Origin: Desulfobacteraceae bacterium Eth-SRB2
Lineage (GTDB): Bacteria; Desulfobacterota; Desulfobacteria; Desulfobacterales; UBA11574
Length of the DNA stretch: 64,000 bases
Direction: 5' to 3'
Assembly (NCBI GenBank): GCA_004193595.1
Contig: RPGQ01000014.1
Location: 1 to 64,000 of the forward strand
The notes below the pieces were generated by a model that had not been told where the DNA came from, made no database searches, and worked only from the letters and a program-made list of their open reading frames with translations. Of this stretch, positions 11,201-18,228 are shown piece by piece. The translations under genes and the position numbers were made by a program. How positions within the stretch are numbered: the stretch's first letter is position 1; each line of letters starts with the position of its first letter.

Positions 11201-11298
11201 TGCGCGTACCCCCGCTGTTTGGCAACCGCGCAAATCTTTTCCGGCGAACATGTACCCCACATAAGTGAATAATATGAACGGACGGTAAGGGGAATCAT
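8281..11298 (-). CDS. dnaE2: Error-prone DNA polymerase III alpha subunit, DnaE2-like
   Basis: The 1005-residue C-family polymerase probably performs translesion synthesis. An N-terminal PHP domain (residues 1-200) has lost its metal ligands: the usual His-x-His is TVR (LTVRSYYSL) and the usual DHD is DTD, so no proofreading is expected. Polymerase acids are present in PPDMDIDF (D351, D353) and VKIDLLG. A helix-hairpin-helix region and an OB fold (VCIAGLLITGKVV) follow; the tau-binding tail of DnaE1 is absent and the length fits DnaE2. It is the last gene of the lexA-DUF72-imuB-dnaE2 run, 174 bp after imuB, and is probably SOS-induced, though I could not identify a LexA box. The start is ATG with a weak ribosome site. 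Confidence 0.88.
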   Translation of the reverse strand: MIPLTVRSYYSLMWGTCSPEKICAVAKQRGYAQLALTDTDNLYGLWPFLKSCERENITPIVGAELTDPVSEYRAVCLVENAQGYANLCRLITRRHSDKGFDLKSAVPDHARGLTVLTQNPELLSEWYEAGVTTAAAVPRRPNGTAFKLRKVCKHLGVRVVATPGSFFPDPDDLKVHRMLRAIDRNTSLSRLTPKHAAPSDAWLAPAWEYAERFAVWPDAIRAGREIAERLTFTGPCSGLVLPPWGNSQGQSPKHLLRDAAYKGARKRYGDDLSETVVDRMEHELRIIEKMGFSSYFLVVQDIVSRSPRICGRGSGAASLVAYSLGITNVCPIKYNLYFERFLNPGRSDPPDMDIDFAWDERDEIIDSVLKQYNGHAGLVCNHVAFQPRMAIREVAKVLGLTDPEIGRVTQRLPWFWREVHMNDDLLSQLKQLPKLGQFDFPEPWQQIIHTARHIIGIPRHLSVHPGGMVITPDPLYTYVPMEIAPKGVPIIQWEKDGAEHRGLVKIDLLGNRSLGVIRDAIANLKDNGTDFDEDHWEPEDDAATQATVAGGNTMGCFYIESPAMRLLQKKTKMGDFEHLVIHSSIIRPAANEFIREYIRRLHGGKWEPIHPLLADVLEETYGIMVYQEDVAKTAVALAGFSHADADGLRKIMSKKDKARKLGHYKERFIAGARERGVTHEQIHAVWDMMMSFSGYSFCKPHSASYARVSFQAAYLKTHYPARFMAAVISNQGGFYSTFAYVSEARRLGVEILPPDVNKSDIRWKGRAGAMRVGWLSVKGLSTSTRTRIVAQRKTKPYHDIMDFLERVQPHDPEARSLIHAGAFDLLHPKESRASLLWELACRQKSRSARSGSGDLFNVRRVVPKPSFPPENQTERLRHEFSALGFLCDRHPMVLYADTLKKQKIVKAGDLPRFIGRHVCIAGLLITGKVVHTKHGEPMEFLTFEDETGLVETTFFPKAYGRFCAILERNRPFILYGKVEEDFGAVTMTVERVDSLPNSNKWQTRL

Positions 11299-11472
11299 AA
11301 CGGAATACCTTGACCTATATAAGAACCAAATAGGGATACATTAAGTCTTTAAAGATTATGGTCCAATTTAACTCTGAGAAGTGCCTAAAGTTTTGGTATT
11401 CTATCATTTTTAAATTGCCCGCGCTGTAAGCGCATTCCTTAACTTTAGCTCACTTCAAACTTTAGTTCATTG

Positions 11473-12642
11473 TTACAGAGTTCTTCCCACGCGAATGGCG
11501 TTGAAACCAAAACGACGGCGGATCGTGTCGAGAGCAAAAATCAAGGTGTCACTCATCTTGTTTTCTTTTTCATCTTCGGCAAAAAGGGCCATCTGTGCGG
11601 GGGGATAAGTCAGACGGTCGCAAATCAAGCGCAGATGCCGGATGCCGACCCGGCGTGTCCAGGCCCGTTCAAGGGCTCTTTTTGCCAGAACAAACAAGCG
11701 AACATCATTGGCCGTGGCCGGATGGGCCACAGCCTGACGGGTAATCCGCCTGCCGTCGGAATAGTCCAGGAGAACCTTGATCCGTCCTGCTGTCAGCCGT
11801 GGCTTGCGCAAATCTGCACCGACCCGCTCGGCAAGTCCATATAATGCGCCCTGCACCACCGCCACCTGGTTGGTGTCATTGGCAAATTCATGATCCGCAA
11901 CCACAACCGGCGGCTTCTGTCCCACCGGCAGAACCGGGGATGAGTCGATGCCGCGCACGGCATGGTACAAACTGTCACTGCGACTGCCGAACATAATATT
12001 CAGTTGTTCCATGGACAGATGGGCCACATGACCGGCACGGGTTAAATTGAATTCCCCAAAGCGTTTCAGGTCTTCTGCTTCGATACCCGGGATAAGATGG
12101 ACCGGCAGGGGTTTCAGAAAGTCTTGTTCTTCGCCGGCGCCGATGACATATTCACCGGCAGGCTTGACCATGCGGGTTGCCACTTTGGCGATCAATTTGT
12201 TGGGAGCCACCGACCAGATGGGATCGAAACCCATATCCGTGCGCACCGCCTTGCGAATGCGCCACGCCACGTCAGGCGGCGGGCCGAACAGTCTTCCCGT
12301 TCGGGTGGCATCTACAAATAAATGACCGTTGTGGTCGGTCATTTCAATCAACGGCGAAAATGGCAGGGCATGTTTAACGAGCCGGGTCATTGCACGTTCG
12401 TAGCGGGCGGGACGGGGCGGCAGCACAACGGCATCCCGGCAACGGCCAAGGGCCCGTCCCAGGGTCATGCCTTTGCGCACGCCGCTTTGATACGATTCTT
12501 CGCTCATGTCATACACCGCCGCCCGCGCCGCACCCCCTGGGGCGATAATCACCGGACGTCCCCGCAGCCGGCTGTCCACCAGCCGTTCCACAGCCACGGC
12601 AAAATCGGCCACATTTATATGGATTATTGAACGCTCGCGCAT
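11473..12642 (-). CDS. imuB: ImuB-like Y-family polymerase homologue, probably non-catalytic
   Basis: The 389-residue protein has the Y-family fold but lacks the metal-binding acids: the first motif reads HINVADFAVAVE instead of Ile-Asp-Met-Asp-type, and the Ser-Ile-Asp-Glu motif is replaced by MTDHNGHLFVDAT. ImuB proteins are similarly inactive and act as the clamp hub of the mutasome. A beta-clamp binding motif QMALF lies at residues 350-354. The start codon directly follows a palindromic repeat (12643-12700) and has no Shine-Dalgarno sequence. No imuA-type recombinase gene is beside it. Partners should be DnaE2 downstream and the sliding clamp. Confidence 0.82.
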   Translation of the reverse strand: MRERSIIHINVADFAVAVERLVDSRLRGRPVIIAPGGAARAAVYDMSEESYQSGVRKGMTLGRALGRCRDAVVLPPRPARYERAMTRLVKHALPFSPLIEMTDHNGHLFVDATRTGRLFGPPPDVAWRIRKAVRTDMGFDPIWSVAPNKLIAKVATRMVKPAGEYVIGAGEEQDFLKPLPVHLIPGIEAEDLKRFGEFNLTRAGHVAHLSMEQLNIMFGSRSDSLYHAVRGIDSSPVLPVGQKPPVVVADHEFANDTNQVAVVQGALYGLAERVGADLRKPRLTAGRIKVLLDYSDGRRITRQAVAHPATANDVRLFVLAKRALERAWTRRVGIRHLRLICDRLTYPPAQMALFAEDEKENKMSDTLIFALDTIRRRFGFNAIRVGRTL

Positions 12643-12700
12643 ATCAAGTTATACAATCGCTTCGCGATTCTATATAACGCGGCTTTGCCGCTCTAAAAAA
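12643..12700. repeat. Palindromic double-hairpin repeat, copy 1
   Basis: It has two hairpins, AATCGC-TTC-GCGATT and GCGGC-TTT-GCCGC, joined by TATATAAC and followed by an A-rich tail. Near-identical and diverged copies lie at 28656-28708 (inverted) and 40832-40885. This copy abuts the imuB start codon, so it forms the whole leader of that gene. The arrangement resembles REP-type or MITE-like intergenic repeats. Confidence 0.75.
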
Positions 12701-12750
12701 AGAAATTTTTACACGATCAAGTTTGATGAACTCGTAAAAAGTCCGATTTA

Positions 12751-12900
12751 GACGGTTTCGTAAAAAGTTCAAATTCCCCCGAATAAATCTCTCGGGATAA
12801 AAAGGCGTGCAAATTTTGTAATCATGAGGCGTACTTTTCGTACGTTGAATGATTGCGAAATGCAGCACAACGCAGAAGTTGGACTTTTTACGAAACCGTC
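12751..12900. repeat. MITE-like element, copy A
   Basis: The 150-bp element has terminal inverted repeats: it starts GACGGTTTCGTAAAAAGT and ends with the complement ACTTTTTACGAAACCGTC. The inside is shared with the copy at 36559-36683 (GCAAATTTTGTAATCATGAG and GCAGCACAACGCAGAAGTTG). It has no coding capacity. Its right end supplies the last codons and stop (ACG GTT TCG TAA) of the DUF72 gene. A lone end sequence CACGAAACCGTCA is at about 28514-28526. Confidence 0.75.
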
Positions 12901-13733
12901 AAGTTTTGCTCCTTGAGCAACGCTACCATCCTCCGGGCGTTTTCCGGCGCCTGGGCGCGGACATGATTGTTGAAAAAAATAATGCCCCTGCGGGCCCGTT
13001 GACTCATGGGCTCAATTTTATTCTCGATCCATTCATGCAGTTCATGGCCGGAATAATTGTAATCAAATTGATGCTGCATGTTCCCCGAACGCCAGCCCTT
13101 GGCATTGCGACCGTGAAAGCGCACATAAAACAAATCCGGGTGGGTTACGATGTCCAGGGCCGGAAACAGACCCGGCAGATCCGGTTCGTCAACGTTCACC
13201 AGGGTAACCCGGCGGCGCTCCAATTCGGCAAACACACGATCGTTGGCCCAGGACCCATGTCGGAACTCTATTGCCAGAGGCAGGCCGTCAAGTTTGTCGA
13301 GCAGGGCCGCCAGGTATTTACGGTTGGGCGGTATACGGTGAAACCCGGGGGGAAGCTGGATCAACACGGCGATTAATTGCCCGGCCTGAATCAGCGGCGC
13401 CATACCCTCCCGGTAGTTAACCGCCTGATTCGGCCAGTTTTGGGGGTCGATTTCGTGAGTTAGCATGCGAGTCAGTTTGGCGGCAAACAAAAATTCCTGC
13501 GGAACTTGCCGGCGCTGGCGCTCAACGGCTTCAGCCCTGGGCATTTGGTACCAGGTGTAGTTAAGTTCGGTGATGGGAAACTGCCGGGCATACAGCGGCA
13601 GCATGTTCCCCGACTTTGTGCCGGACGGATAAAATCCGGCTTCCACCCATTCTGTGTATGAAAAGCCGCTGGTGCCCACAAACAGGCGACAGGTATCGGC
13701 GTCTGGTTGCTCTTTAGTAATTATTGCGGTCAT
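12888..13733 (-). CDS. DUF72 (YecE-like) family protein
   Basis: The 281-residue TIM-barrel-like DUF72 protein shows the family start VGTSGFSYTEW, the ELNYTWYQMP segment, FAAKLTRMLTHE, LIQLPPGF, AIEFRHGSW and the RFHGRNAKGW/IFFNNH end. The biochemical role of DUF72 is unsettled. Its place between lexA and imuB suggests cotranscription with the SOS mutagenesis genes. Its final residues and stop codon come from the end of an inserted repeat, so the original C-terminus may have been slightly different. ATG at 13733 is consistent with family length. Confidence 0.85.
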   Translation of the reverse strand: MTAIITKEQPDADTCRLFVGTSGFSYTEWVEAGFYPSGTKSGNMLPLYARQFPITELNYTWYQMPRAEAVERQRRQVPQEFLFAAKLTRMLTHEIDPQNWPNQAVNYREGMAPLIQAGQLIAVLIQLPPGFHRIPPNRKYLAALLDKLDGLPLAIEFRHGSWANDRVFAELERRRVTLVNVDEPDLPGLFPALDIVTHPDLFYVRFHGRNAKGWRSGNMQHQFDYNYSGHELHEWIENKIEPMSQRARRGIIFFNNHVRAQAPENARRMVALLKEQNLTVS

Positions 13734-14252
13734 ATTTTACCCCGAATAAAATTGAAGATTGAAGATTGAATAATCAGTAAAGAATCCTAGCCCAAAGGAC
13801 CAGGCTTTGGTTTGCCCCTGAAAGGGGCTGTTTTAGTTAAAGCCGTACAAGTTAAAAGTGTCTAAAGTGATCTAAAGTGCCTAAAGTTATGGTGTCGCTT
13901 CGCTCTCTCCGAGCTGTAGGCTCTACGAGCCGGAAGCCGCTGATTTTATATAATTGACAGAATTCCTTAACCCTGGCCCAGACCGATCACCAATACGCTA
14001 TATTCAAAAGGCAGGTTTGCAATGATCTATAGCCGATATCAATATACATGGACGAGTCGCACCAGGGCGGGCTTTAGCTCACTTCAAACTCTTGCAGCAA
14101 TTCTTCAGGCAGAGCCATTGATCTCTGACCCCCGCAATGCGGGACAGGCATGGCCCATCGAAGATCCCGCACTGCAGGGAAGGACCAGGTTTTTTAGAGC
14201 AAAATAAACTATATCAATATTTCATCAGGTTTTTCCCTTAAATATTCAATAT
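13734..14252. other. Spacer with a CTAAAGTG word array
   Basis: No gene is convincing; a 61-codon plus-strand frame at 14022-14207 lacks family features. At about 13848-13888 the word CTAAAGTG is repeated imperfectly four times and is followed by GTCGCTTCGCTC (13894-13905), a motif shared with other word arrays in the window. Near 13752 GAAGATT is repeated. The 19-mer CTTTAGCTCACTTCAAACT at 14072-14090 recurs at 11443-11461. The spacer separates lexA from the DUF72 gene. Confidence 0.55.
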
Positions 14253-14894
14253 TCAATCGTCAATAGACAATTTCTCAGGTCCTCTCTGGACACCGATCAC
14301 CTTGCCCTGGACCAGGACCTGGTTGAAATTGTAATAAACCGGCCGGTAGGCAGGATTTTCGGGACGCAGTTCAATCTGTTGTTCCCTGAGGAAAAAGCGT
14401 TTGACCGTTGCTTCTTCCTGATGGATCAGGGCAACCACAATTTCACCGTTCTCGACAAACTGGCGCGGTTCGCAAATAACCAGATCCCCATCCAAAATGG
14501 CCGCATCCTTCATGGAATCGCCCCTTACCTTGAGCGCAAACAGGTTTGACCCCCGGTATATGTCCGCATCAACCACAACGCTGCCGCCCCACTCCTGCTG
14601 TGCGTACAAGGGCAATCCCGCGGCAATGTTCCCCACGATAGGCACCTCCCGCCATCGCATGATACCCGCGGTTTCCCGAGCGCGATTGAGCAGGTGGATC
14701 GTGCGGCTGTACCGGCCGTCACGTCTGAGAACTCCTTTTTTCTCAAGGGCTCTTATAAGCTGAGATATGGCCGCATGGCTCACGCCCATATGGGCCGCCG
14801 CCTGCCGCAAGCTGGGCGCTTTTCCGGTTCGGGTGATCCCACCTTCCAGGTAACTGAAAAACCGTCGCTGCTTTTGTGTCAGTTCCGGTTGCAT
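14253..14894 (-). CDS. lexA: LexA SOS repressor
   Basis: The 213-residue protein has an N-terminal winged helix (HMGVSHAAISQLIRALEKKG), a self-cleavage site between Ala92 and Gly93 (GNIAAGLPL), catalytic Ser127 in RGDSMKDA and Lys165 in EATVKRFF of the S24 peptidase domain. It represses DNA-damage genes and cleaves itself when RecA filaments form. AAGGAGG lies 7 bases before the ATG. It heads the run lexA, DUF72, imuB, dnaE2. A dispersed repeat begins 20 bp upstream of the start, so the promoter must lie within or beyond the repeat. The LexA box was not recognised. Confidence 0.92.
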   Translation of the reverse strand: MQPELTQKQRRFFSYLEGGITRTGKAPSLRQAAAHMGVSHAAISQLIRALEKKGVLRRDGRYSRTIHLLNRARETAGIMRWREVPIVGNIAAGLPLYAQQEWGGSVVVDADIYRGSNLFALKVRGDSMKDAAILDGDLVICEPRQFVENGEIVVALIHQEEATVKRFFLREQQIELRPENPAYRPVYYNFNQVLVQGKVIGVQRGPEKLSIDD

Positions 14895-14914
14895 AAGACA
14901 AACCTCCTTAATTA

Positions 14915-15130
14915 AACGTCTCGGAAATTCTACAATTGATTGAAATTAAAGATCTTTTAATAGCCCCTGGTTTATGCCACTTCCATGGAATGCTGGAATG
15001 CTGGAATATTGGGATAAGGGTGGAAATAAACCATTTTAATTGTGAAAAACTCCTTTCCTTCAACTTCGTTCAGGACAAGCTCACCCACCATTCCATTACT
15101 CCATTATTCCAATTGGGGCGAAGCCCCTAA
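14915..15130. repeat. Dispersed AACGTCTCGG repeat with GGAAT word array, copy 1
   Basis: It starts AACGTCTCGGAAATTCTAC, passes through TGGAATGCTGGAATGCTGGAAT and ends with the complementary words (CCATTCCATTACTCCATTATT) and GGGGCGAAGCCCC. Related copies are at 23742-24046, 42036-42085 (left end only) and 52915-53155. The internal stretch TCCTTTCCTTCAACTTCGTT is shared with the 52915 copy. It covers the upstream region of lexA. Confidence 0.7.
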
Positions 15131-15525
15131 GTTTTATCCAATATATTCCAAATTAGTACGGCAAAATGTAAATGTCAATGTAAATATTAATGTGTAGGAT
15201 GTGTGGGGTATCAGAAAAGCATGATGGATAGCATCTGTATGCAATCAGAGCCAAGCTCGGATCTGACTTATCACAGGATTTCCGGACGTCTGATATCCTG
15301 GGAGTCCCATAAGGGATCAAAGGTTTTGACAAGTTAGATTTTTGTGAGGTATTATTAATTCACAGCAAATGCCGGAGCTAAAATCAGAAATGGATATTTG
15401 AAAAACGATCAGGGCTCGATATTTACAGCCTGTCCGACTCTGCATACACAACACGTTGGTTTGAAATTAATTTAACGCTTTCAATAAACAACTATCCGAA
15501 AAAGGTTTAATAAGGAGATGTCGGC
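15131..15525. other. Spacer upstream of a tiny lipoprotein gene
   Basis: AT-rich sequence without a recognisable gene. The last part must contain the promoter of the gene at 15526; AAGGAGA lies 6 bases before that start. Confidence 0.4.
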
Positions 15526-15630
15526 ATGAAAAAAATTATGTTGCTTTGCCTGTTGATATTACTTCTTTCTCTGGTTACTGGTTGCGGGTTACCTGACCTG
15601 CCCGGCCCTATTGGCATCCCGGGTATTTAG
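15526..15630 (+). CDS. Tiny lipoprotein (34 residues)
   Basis: The gene encodes a short peptide with a lysine start, a hydrophobic leucine-rich core and a lipobox LVTGC, followed by only about a dozen residues rich in Gly and Pro. Lipid attachment at the Cys by Lgt and cleavage by Lsp are expected, which would leave a membrane-anchored 13-residue tail. A TAAGGAGA site precedes the ATG at good spacing. No family was recognised. It resembles entericidin-like or lysis-type small lipoproteins in size only, or it may be the truncated head of a longer lipoprotein. Confidence 0.5.
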   Translation: MKKIMLLCLLILLLSLVTGCGLPDLPGPIGIPGI

Positions 15631-15659
15631 TATAAATGTTTTCAAACGGGTTTAGGTCT

Positions 15660-15868
15660 CAGTTATTGTGTTATCCCTCCCTTTGAAACTTGCAATACCT
15701 GCTATCTATAATACCACTCAAAAGGTGAATCAGCCACACACCACCAGTCTACCGGATAACCTGCATAATCGACAGGTTAAGCGCTATTGTTACATAAAAA
15801 GTGTCACCAGGAGCAAGCCCTACAGGACCATCTGAACCATATGCTTTGATATCGGGAACAGGTTCAGC
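15660..15868 (-). pseudogene. Frameshifted fragment of a GSDGPV-type surface domain
   Basis: Read on the minus strand, the stretch encodes AEPVPDIKAYGSDGPVGLAP and then GDTFYVTIAL, followed after a one-step frameshift by PVDYAGYPVDWWCVADSPFEWYY. This domain is commonly seen as a C-terminal repeat in secreted proteins of delta-proteobacteria (family recalled, not searched). There is no start and the frame is broken, so it is a remnant. It is joined directly to a recC fragment on its upstream side. Confidence 0.55.
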
Positions 15869-16006
15869 CCCTGTTCATAAACATCCGTGAGACGACCCCA
15901 AAAATTAAACCCCGCAGTGTTAATGTCAACAATATAATCATCCAGGCGTTTGCCGGTGATGTGATCTTCAATTTTCCTGACAAAACCTTCGCCATCCAGA
16001 CTGAGG
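15869..16006 (-). pseudogene. recC fragment
   Basis: About 45 codons (SLDGEGFVRKIEDHITGKRL, then DDYIVDIN and FWGRLTDVYEQG) match the intact recC at about 18690-18828 with scattered differences. The fragment has no start or flanking recC sequence. It begins 3 bases after the stop codon of the U32 gene and runs straight into the surface-domain remnant. It looks like a product of illegitimate recombination or partial duplication, old enough to have diverged. Confidence 0.75.
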
Positions 16007-16008
16007 TA

Positions 16009-17199
16009 TTACTTTCCAACCCTTCGAAGGATCGTATAGGCCTTTAGATCTTGTTCAAGAAGGACAAATTGGGAATTGTTAGCAAATTCAACATGCTGAT
16101 TATCCGTTGTTATAAGGGGTGAAGGCAGGGTTATGGTTGAAAGCGAACCGTCGGGAGAAAGAACCTCCAGCGCTTCTCCTGCGTGGATTTTATTTCTTAT
16201 TTCAAGGACGCATTTGCCTTGTGCTTTTTCTTCTAAAACATTACCCACAAAGACAGAGATCGACTGTGATCTGCTCTTTTCTCTCTGGTAATCGGTGCTG
16301 TCAATTTCTCCTTTCATAAAACCGATGGAGTACCCCCTGTTGGGGACTCTGTTCAGGATCTCTAATCCCTGCTCCCATGAAAATTCTTTCCCGTCAAGGA
16401 CCTGTCGATAAAATGAGACGACGGTGGCAATGTAATGAATAGACTTCATTCGGCCTTCTATCTTGATGGAATCCACACCTGCTTGTTTAAGTGCGGGAAC
16501 AAATTCAAAAAGGGCCAGCTCTTTGCTGTTAAAAAGATACAGCCCCCTTTCATCTTCAAATACCGGCATGTATTGCCCGGGTCGGGTTTCTTCTACAACA
16601 GAGTATTTCCATCTGCAGGGATGTTTACATTCTCCTCGGTTGGCCCGAAATCCTACCAGATAGTCACTGATGGCACACCTGCCGGAATAGGAAAAACACA
16701 CGGCTCCGTTGATAAAAACTTCAGTCTCAATTTTCCCGCGCACTTGTTTCCGGATGTGTTGAATCTGTTCCAAAGACAACTCTCTTGCCAGGTTCACCCG
16801 TTTTGCACCCAGTGTTTTATATGCCAGCACGGTCTGAAAACTCGTGGTGTTGGCCTGGGTGCTGATGTGAAGTGCGGCATTAAGACCCAGTTTTTTGAGT
16901 TCCATGAGCACACCAAGATCCGAGACAATAAAGGCATCAACGCCCATTTCATCAAGGGTCTCGGCAGTGTTTATAATTTTTTCATATTCATCGGAGAACG
17001 GATAGATGTTGAGCGTAACATAGCCCTTTTTACCATTGGCATGAAGAAACCCAAGGCCTGCTTCAGCATCATCAAAACTGAAATTTCCGGCAAAGCTCCT
17101 GAGGGAACCGAACCGGGTGCCGAAGTATACGGCATCGGCTCCGTAGATAACGGCCCATTTGAGTTTTTCCAGATTTCCTGCAGGTGCCAATAGTTCCAT
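16009..17199 (-). CDS. U32 peptidase-family protein (TrhP/YegQ-like)
   Basis: The 396-residue protein begins MELLAPAGNLEKLKWAVIYG and has the U32 signature region EVFINGAVCFSYSGRC plus the Cys cluster GECKHPCRW. U32 enzymes such as TrhP and RlhA use prephenate-derived groups to hydroxylate tRNA or rRNA, with cysteines that may bind an iron-sulfur cluster. The C-terminal small beta domain (IRNKIHAGEALEVLSPDG) and the length fit the TrhP side of the family, so tRNA uridine hydroxylation is the best guess. It stands alone; the ribosome site is weak. The stop abuts a recC fragment. Confidence 0.8.
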   Translation of the reverse strand: MELLAPAGNLEKLKWAVIYGADAVYFGTRFGSLRSFAGNFSFDDAEAGLGFLHANGKKGYVTLNIYPFSDEYEKIINTAETLDEMGVDAFIVSDLGVLMELKKLGLNAALHISTQANTTSFQTVLAYKTLGAKRVNLARELSLEQIQHIRKQVRGKIETEVFINGAVCFSYSGRCAISDYLVGFRANRGECKHPCRWKYSVVEETRPGQYMPVFEDERGLYLFNSKELALFEFVPALKQAGVDSIKIEGRMKSIHYIATVVSFYRQVLDGKEFSWEQGLEILNRVPNRGYSIGFMKGEIDSTDYQREKSRSQSISVFVGNVLEEKAQGKCVLEIRNKIHAGEALEVLSPDGSLSTITLPSPLITTDNQHVEFANNSQFVLLEQDLKAYTILRRVGK

Positions 17200-17640
17200 A
17201 TTTATTCACTTACTAATTGGATTTGTCCTTTAGGTCCATTGTTTATTTAATAGCCTTAACAGCACAAAGACACAAAGGAAAACAAATCCGATGAAATTGA
17301 AAGCCATTTATACTAACGCATTTATCATGATAAATCAACACCTTGACTGAATAAACATTTTTCATAAAACAATTTTGGTATTTTAGCGGCAATTTTTATA
17401 AGAAGTTGACCCAAAAGACTGCACAAAGTACCAAGGTTTTATCATCTCTATTTTAACTTGTCATTAATACTACAGCTATTTGGAATTGCATGAACAACAT
17501 GATTGTAAATCTAAAAAAGATAGACGGTGCAGGCGTTTCCTGTATCCCTATTTTAGCCATCTAAGGTTAAGTGTTGATTTATTGAATAAATTTAGCTATC
17601 TATTAAAAAGAAAATTTCAGTACGCAGCCCTTAATCCGTT
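17200..17640. other. Spacer without recognisable gene
   Basis: AT-rich region between the divergent U32 gene and a zeta-toxin remnant. No domain-bearing frame was seen. The N-terminal part of the toxin gene, with its P-loop, is not present here, so the deletion removed it. Confidence 0.5.
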
Positions 17641-17931
17641 GAGTTAGTATCGTCCGAGTTCCTCAATCTGATCCCGGAATGGCAGAAGGAAGGGTATAAG
17701 ATTAAGCTGTTTTTTTTAAGACTTCCTAATTCGGAATTCGCCATTGCCCGTGTGAATCAGCGTGTAAAGGAAGGAGGGCACAATGTGCCGGAGGACGTAG
17801 TTCGTCGTCGCTATCATTCCAGATTAAGCAATTTTGAAACGTTGTACAAGCTAATTGTGGATGAATGGATTGTTATTGACAACTCAGGAGAGTGGCCTAT
17901 TTTTATCGATGAAGGAGAAAGACATGACTGA
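17641..17931 (+). pseudogene. C-terminal remnant of a zeta-type toxin
   Basis: A continuous frame of 96 codons plus stop has no start codon context and no P-loop. It reads LIPEWQKEGYKIKLFFLRLP, then SEFAIARVNQRVKEGGHNVPEDVVRRRY and DNSGEWPIFI, which match the end of COG4185 zeta-toxin-like kinases. Those enzymes phosphorylate UDP-N-acetylglucosamine or related targets. The N-terminal two thirds are missing, so it is dead. It overlaps the next gene by 8 bases, the usual layout of this toxin and its small partner. Confidence 0.7.
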
Positions 17932-18106
17932 TACAAAAACAAATAGCGCACAAAAAAAAATGGATGATCCTGACATAAGGCTTGCAGAAACGGCCATTAG
18001 ACGTGCCGCGTTAAAGGCACGTGAACGGGCGCAACGCTTCGGACATGGCATAATTATTTATGAAAACGGAAAAATGGTAGAGAAACTCCCAGAAAAAGAC
18101 GCCTAA
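17924..18106 (+). CDS. Small protein, probable antitoxin partner of a lost zeta-type toxin
   Basis: A 60-residue charged protein begins MTDTKTNSAQKKMDDPDIRL; the core is IRRAALKARERAQRFGHGII and it ends with a YENGKMVEKLP beta-hairpin. Proteins of this shape are encoded directly after COG4185 zeta-like toxins and probably neutralise them. GAAGGAG lies 6 bases before ATG 17924; an upstream in-frame ATG at 17855 lies within the toxin remnant and is less likely. With the toxin truncated, this would be an orphan antitoxin able to guard against a related toxin elsewhere. Confidence 0.6.
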   Translation: MTDTKTNSAQKKMDDPDIRLAETAIRRAALKARERAQRFGHGIIIYENGKMVEKLPEKDA

Positions 18107-18228
18107 AAATAAAGAGAAATTAAAAAACAATACCTTCAGATATTGTGCTGCGTGGAGTTCAGTCGATCATCATCTATCCTGCGAAAAGCCTCGACCAGTA
18201 TCTTGTCATGTTTCTAAGAAGGGGTGGT

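Noticed and set aside
14022-14207. 61-codon plus-strand frame in the lexA-DUF72 spacer
   Set aside because: It overlaps a dispersed 19-mer repeat and has no family features or convincing operon context.
16435-17193. 252-codon plus-strand frame
   Set aside because: It mirrors the U32 gene on the other strand; the U32 protein has clear family motifs.
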